46,232 nucleotides of DNA from Okeania sp. KiyG1 (GTDB lineage: Bacteria > Cyanobacteriota > Cyanobacteriia > Cyanobacteriales > Microcoleaceae). This document shows positions 43,993-46,232 of the stretch, piece after piece (position 1 is the stretch's first letter; each line of letters starts with the position of its first letter). Position numbers and translations under genes: made by a program. Where the stretch lies: contig NZ_BLZO01000128.1 of the NCBI RefSeq assembly GCF_014132355.1, positions 1-46,232 on the forward strand, written 5' to 3'. Under the pieces are notes generated by a model. It searched no databases. It was not told where the DNA came from and saw only the letters and a list, made by a program, of their open reading frames with translations.

Positions 43993-46232
43993 CTACAACC
44001 AATTACCAACAAGAATAAATGATGACCAATAATAGGGTTGATCGTAATCTGGATTTAATTCTATTTCTCCTTTGATAAATCTCATTTGAACTTGACGCAG
44101 TGCTTCCGCTTTTCTGATTTGTGAACTACCAGACTGCAATAATTGTTGATAAAACTGTTTCATAAATTCTGCTGTCGAGGCATCATTAACGTTCCATAAA
44201 CTCCCTAAAACACTACGAGCACCTGCTCGAATAGAAACTCCTGCTAAACCCAATGCTGCTCGCGTATCTCCCACTGCCGTTTGACAAGCACTTAAAATTA
44301 ATAATTCGATCGCTTGCTCCGATGGTTTCAAATTCCTAGTCTGAAGCAATAGGTCTAAATCTCGGACATTAATACGTTCGTTCCACCCTAAAATGAAGGT
44401 ATCATCTGGATTAGAACTAAACTGTCCGTGAGTTGCAATATGGATGATGTTAAAAGGTTCAGAATTAATCTGAGCTTGAATGTTAGTTTTCGTGAATTTT
44501 TCATCTGCTAATTTCTCGGATTGTGGTACAGTTTTTTCAATAGCTTCTAGTTCTTGTTGAATATTAGGTAGCGAACTAAAACCCTCTAATTCATAACTGG
44601 GTGCTTTTTGACTTGTTCCGGCAGTTAATACTCGTACTTGCTCTTTTAATAAGGGGTTGGGATTGACTAATTGCAAACCCGGTACTACTGCAATTGCATA
44701 TCTTTCCACAAGATAACGTTCGCGATCGCTATCATACAATACAGACATGGGAATATTTCTGAGTAACCCATCCAAGACAAAAACTAGGGTTTTGATTTCA
44801 CTGGTATTGCGTTCTAAATCTACTTCCAAATCTGCTTCAAAGGGTTTGATTAACCACTGATAAAGTTGATTAGGTGGCAACTTAACTTCGCTGATTCCTG
44901 TTATAGTTGAAATGTAAATTCTCAGATTAAATAAGCTTTCTTTAAATTGTGCTGCAAATTTTTTATCGCTCACTGCAGCATAACGAAAGTTGTCAGTTCC
45001 CGGCAATTTGAGAATAACACTTAATTGATTATCTAATAATATGGGATAAACAACCGCTGCATTTTTATCAATTTGATCGATATTAATATCCTCAGCATTG
45101 ACACAAGCATTTTGGAAAAAATTATCTAATTCTGCTAATTGTAGAGATTCAATTACCTTCTGAGCTGCTTTTATATTAGACAACTTTGGTTGGCTTGAAG
45201 CAAGTTCAGGCTGAAGTAATAGTGCTACGAGTTTTCTGTATAAAGGTTCAATACTTGCCCGAAAATCAAACTGAATATCTCTATTTAAAGCTACCAAATT
45301 GCTTCGTAAAACTTGCAGGGTATTAAAAGCAGATTTGTAAGCTAAAAGTGCTTCTGAGGAATTTTCTTGTTGAAGAAAAATATCTCCCAATTGTTCTTGG
45401 AGTTGATAAGCAATATCTGAAGCAGAGATTTTTTGAGCGATCGCTAAGGCTTGATTTGTCAAATTAAGTGCATTTTCTAGTTTTCCCATGTTTTGATGCA
45501 ATTTTCCTTTAATTCCAATGGCATAAGCTTCTAAACGAGAATTATGGATAATTTTTGCTTGTTGAATTGCTTGATTGAGGAATTGTTCATTAATAGTATT
45601 TGGTAGAGTTAATTCGGCAAAATTAGTCTGTAGTTTAACTAAAGTTGATTTGGCATTTATTTGTTCAAAATTCATCAAACTTTCTGCTAATTTGATTGTT
45701 GCTTGAATTGAATGAGGAGAGGGATTAATTTTATTTAAAATTTGAATAATTTGAGGTAAAGTATTAATCTGAAATTGTACATGAGGTTGCAGCCAATTAT
45801 CGCCTGAACTCTTCTGCCATTGCCTGTCTAATTCAAGTAGTAGACTAAGATGATTAATAGTTGCCTGAATTTTAATTAATTCTTCATCAGAAACAGTCAC
45901 TACTTTTTCATAATAAGATAAACCTTGAATAATCCCTTGTCTTTCTGCTTTTCCTCTGAGCTTAAAATTAGCAATACCTTGAACTTGAGAAAGAATTGTA
46001 TTTCCTAAATTTAGCAATAATCGACCTTCAATATTTTGAGAATTTACCAATGGAAAACTAGCTTCTAAAACCCTTTGAGATAAAACTAATTTACCCAATA
46101 CACGCAATCCATTTCCTAAGCTTTGTAGCCCTTGAAAATTCAGGTTATTATTTGATGTATTAAATCTTGGCAAAACAATTTTTAGGTCACTTTCCGTCAA
46201 GCGTTCACATTGTAAATCATTGCCAAATGCTT
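43993..46232 (-). CDS. TPR-CHAT protease-like protein (5' end outside window)
   Basis: The frame is open to the right edge (the first visible residues AFGNDLQCERLTESDLK continue upstream), so the TTG at 46200 need not be the start. The visible N-terminal half is helical with TPR-like repeats (GKLHQNMGKLENALNLTNQAL, LGDIFLQQENSSEALLAYKSA). The C-terminal ~330 residues are a CHAT domain with the catalytic His in IIHIATHGQFSSNP and Cys in ILSACQTAVGD, ending SSFILVGNW. CHAT proteins are caspase-related proteases, often triggered through TPR or STAND sensors. It lies on the same strand as the caspase operon, ~215 bp upstream, with a MITE between, so co-regulation is uncertain. Confidence 0.9.
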   Translation of the reverse strand, partial: AFGNDLQCERLTESDLKIVLPRFNTSNNNLNFQGLQSLGNGLRVLGKLVLSQRVLEASFPLVNSQNIEGRLLLNLGNTILSQVQGIANFKLRGKAERQGIIQGLSYYEKVVTVSDEELIKIQATINHLSLLLELDRQWQKSSGDNWLQPHVQFQINTLPQIIQILNKINPSPHSIQATIKLAESLMNFEQINAKSTLVKLQTNFAELTLPNTINEQFLNQAIQQAKIIHNSRLEAYAIGIKGKLHQNMGKLENALNLTNQALAIAQKISASDIAYQLQEQLGDIFLQQENSSEALLAYKSAFNTLQVLRSNLVALNRDIQFDFRASIEPLYRKLVALLLQPELASSQPKLSNIKAAQKVIESLQLAELDNFFQNACVNAEDINIDQIDKNAAVVYPILLDNQLSVILKLPGTDNFRYAAVSDKKFAAQFKESLFNLRIYISTITGISEVKLPPNQLYQWLIKPFEADLEVDLERNTSEIKTLVFVLDGLLRNIPMSVLYDSDRERYLVERYAIAVVPGLQLVNPNPLLKEQVRVLTAGTSQKAPSYELEGFSSLPNIQQELEAIEKTVPQSEKLADEKFTKTNIQAQINSEPFNIIHIATHGQFSSNPDDTFILGWNERINVRDLDLLLQTRNLKPSEQAIELLILSACQTAVGDTRAALGLAGVSIRAGARSVLGSLWNVNDASTAEFMKQFYQQLLQSGSSQIRKAEALRQVQMRFIKGEIELNPDYDQPYYWSSFILVGNWL

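Overview
The window looks like chromosome from a repeat-rich filamentous cyanobacterium. The palindrome GCGATCGC (HIP1) recurs throughout, and the genes have cyanobacterial character: a BicA-type SulP transporter, CHAT and caspase-like proteins, STAND-type ATPases, giant TPR proteins and haemagglutinin-type exoproteins. The genus cannot be fixed from sequence reading alone. Coding density is low. Gaps between genes are filled with several families of short inverted-repeat (MITE-like) elements, microsatellites and palindromes.

Layout. 1-3.5 kb: 3' end of a bicA-like bicarbonate transporter, a nest of MITEs, a terminator-like hairpin and a minus-strand PQQ-type sugar dehydrogenase lipoprotein. 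3.5-9.1 kb: an NB-ARC ATPase followed by a 1306-residue TPR protein, probably the two halves of one STAND-type sensor. 9.1-11.5 kb: a truncated exoprotein pseudogene, a decayed Uma2-like fragment and a small peptide gene with a (GGT)n tail behind a duplicated leader. 11.5-16.4 kb: one ORF fusing a secreted two-partner-secretion exoprotein (TpsA) to its own POTRA and Omp85-type pore (TpsB). 16.2-18.6 kb: a minus-strand gene broken by two MITEs whose removal restores the frame, next to a frameshifted tnpB. 18.8-20.2 kb: response regulator and PAS-GGDEF diguanylate cyclase, probably one gene with a frame break. 21.3-26.5 kb: a 1749-residue protein with five LamG-like domains and a long Thr/Ser/Asp/Glu repeat. 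26.8-35.8 kb: a second tnpB, a FeoA-like protein, a glycosyltransferase, two duplicated MscS channels, YjbQ and a SOUL-family protein.

35.84-39.05 kb is a non-coding tandem array of 49 units of 65/66 bp, each carrying a short dyad. It runs into the 3' end of a tight minus-strand operon (39.0-43.8 kb): caspase-like protease with a C-terminal helical adaptor; a protein (in two overlapping frames) starting with the same adaptor and resembling an inactive-STAND module; MoxR AAA+ ATPase; and a two-TM vWA-like protein. A TPR-CHAT protease follows at the right edge (5' end missing). This operon matches the MoxR-vWA ternary conflict systems predicted by comparative genomics and is, with the adjoining array, the best candidate for an unusual system.

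Four apparent frame breaks (tnpB, response regulator/GGDEF, MscS-1, inactive-STAND protein) lie at A-runs. They may be real decay, slippage or sequence error, and raw-read checks should come before calling these genes dead. No rRNA or tRNA gene and no true CRISPR array was seen.
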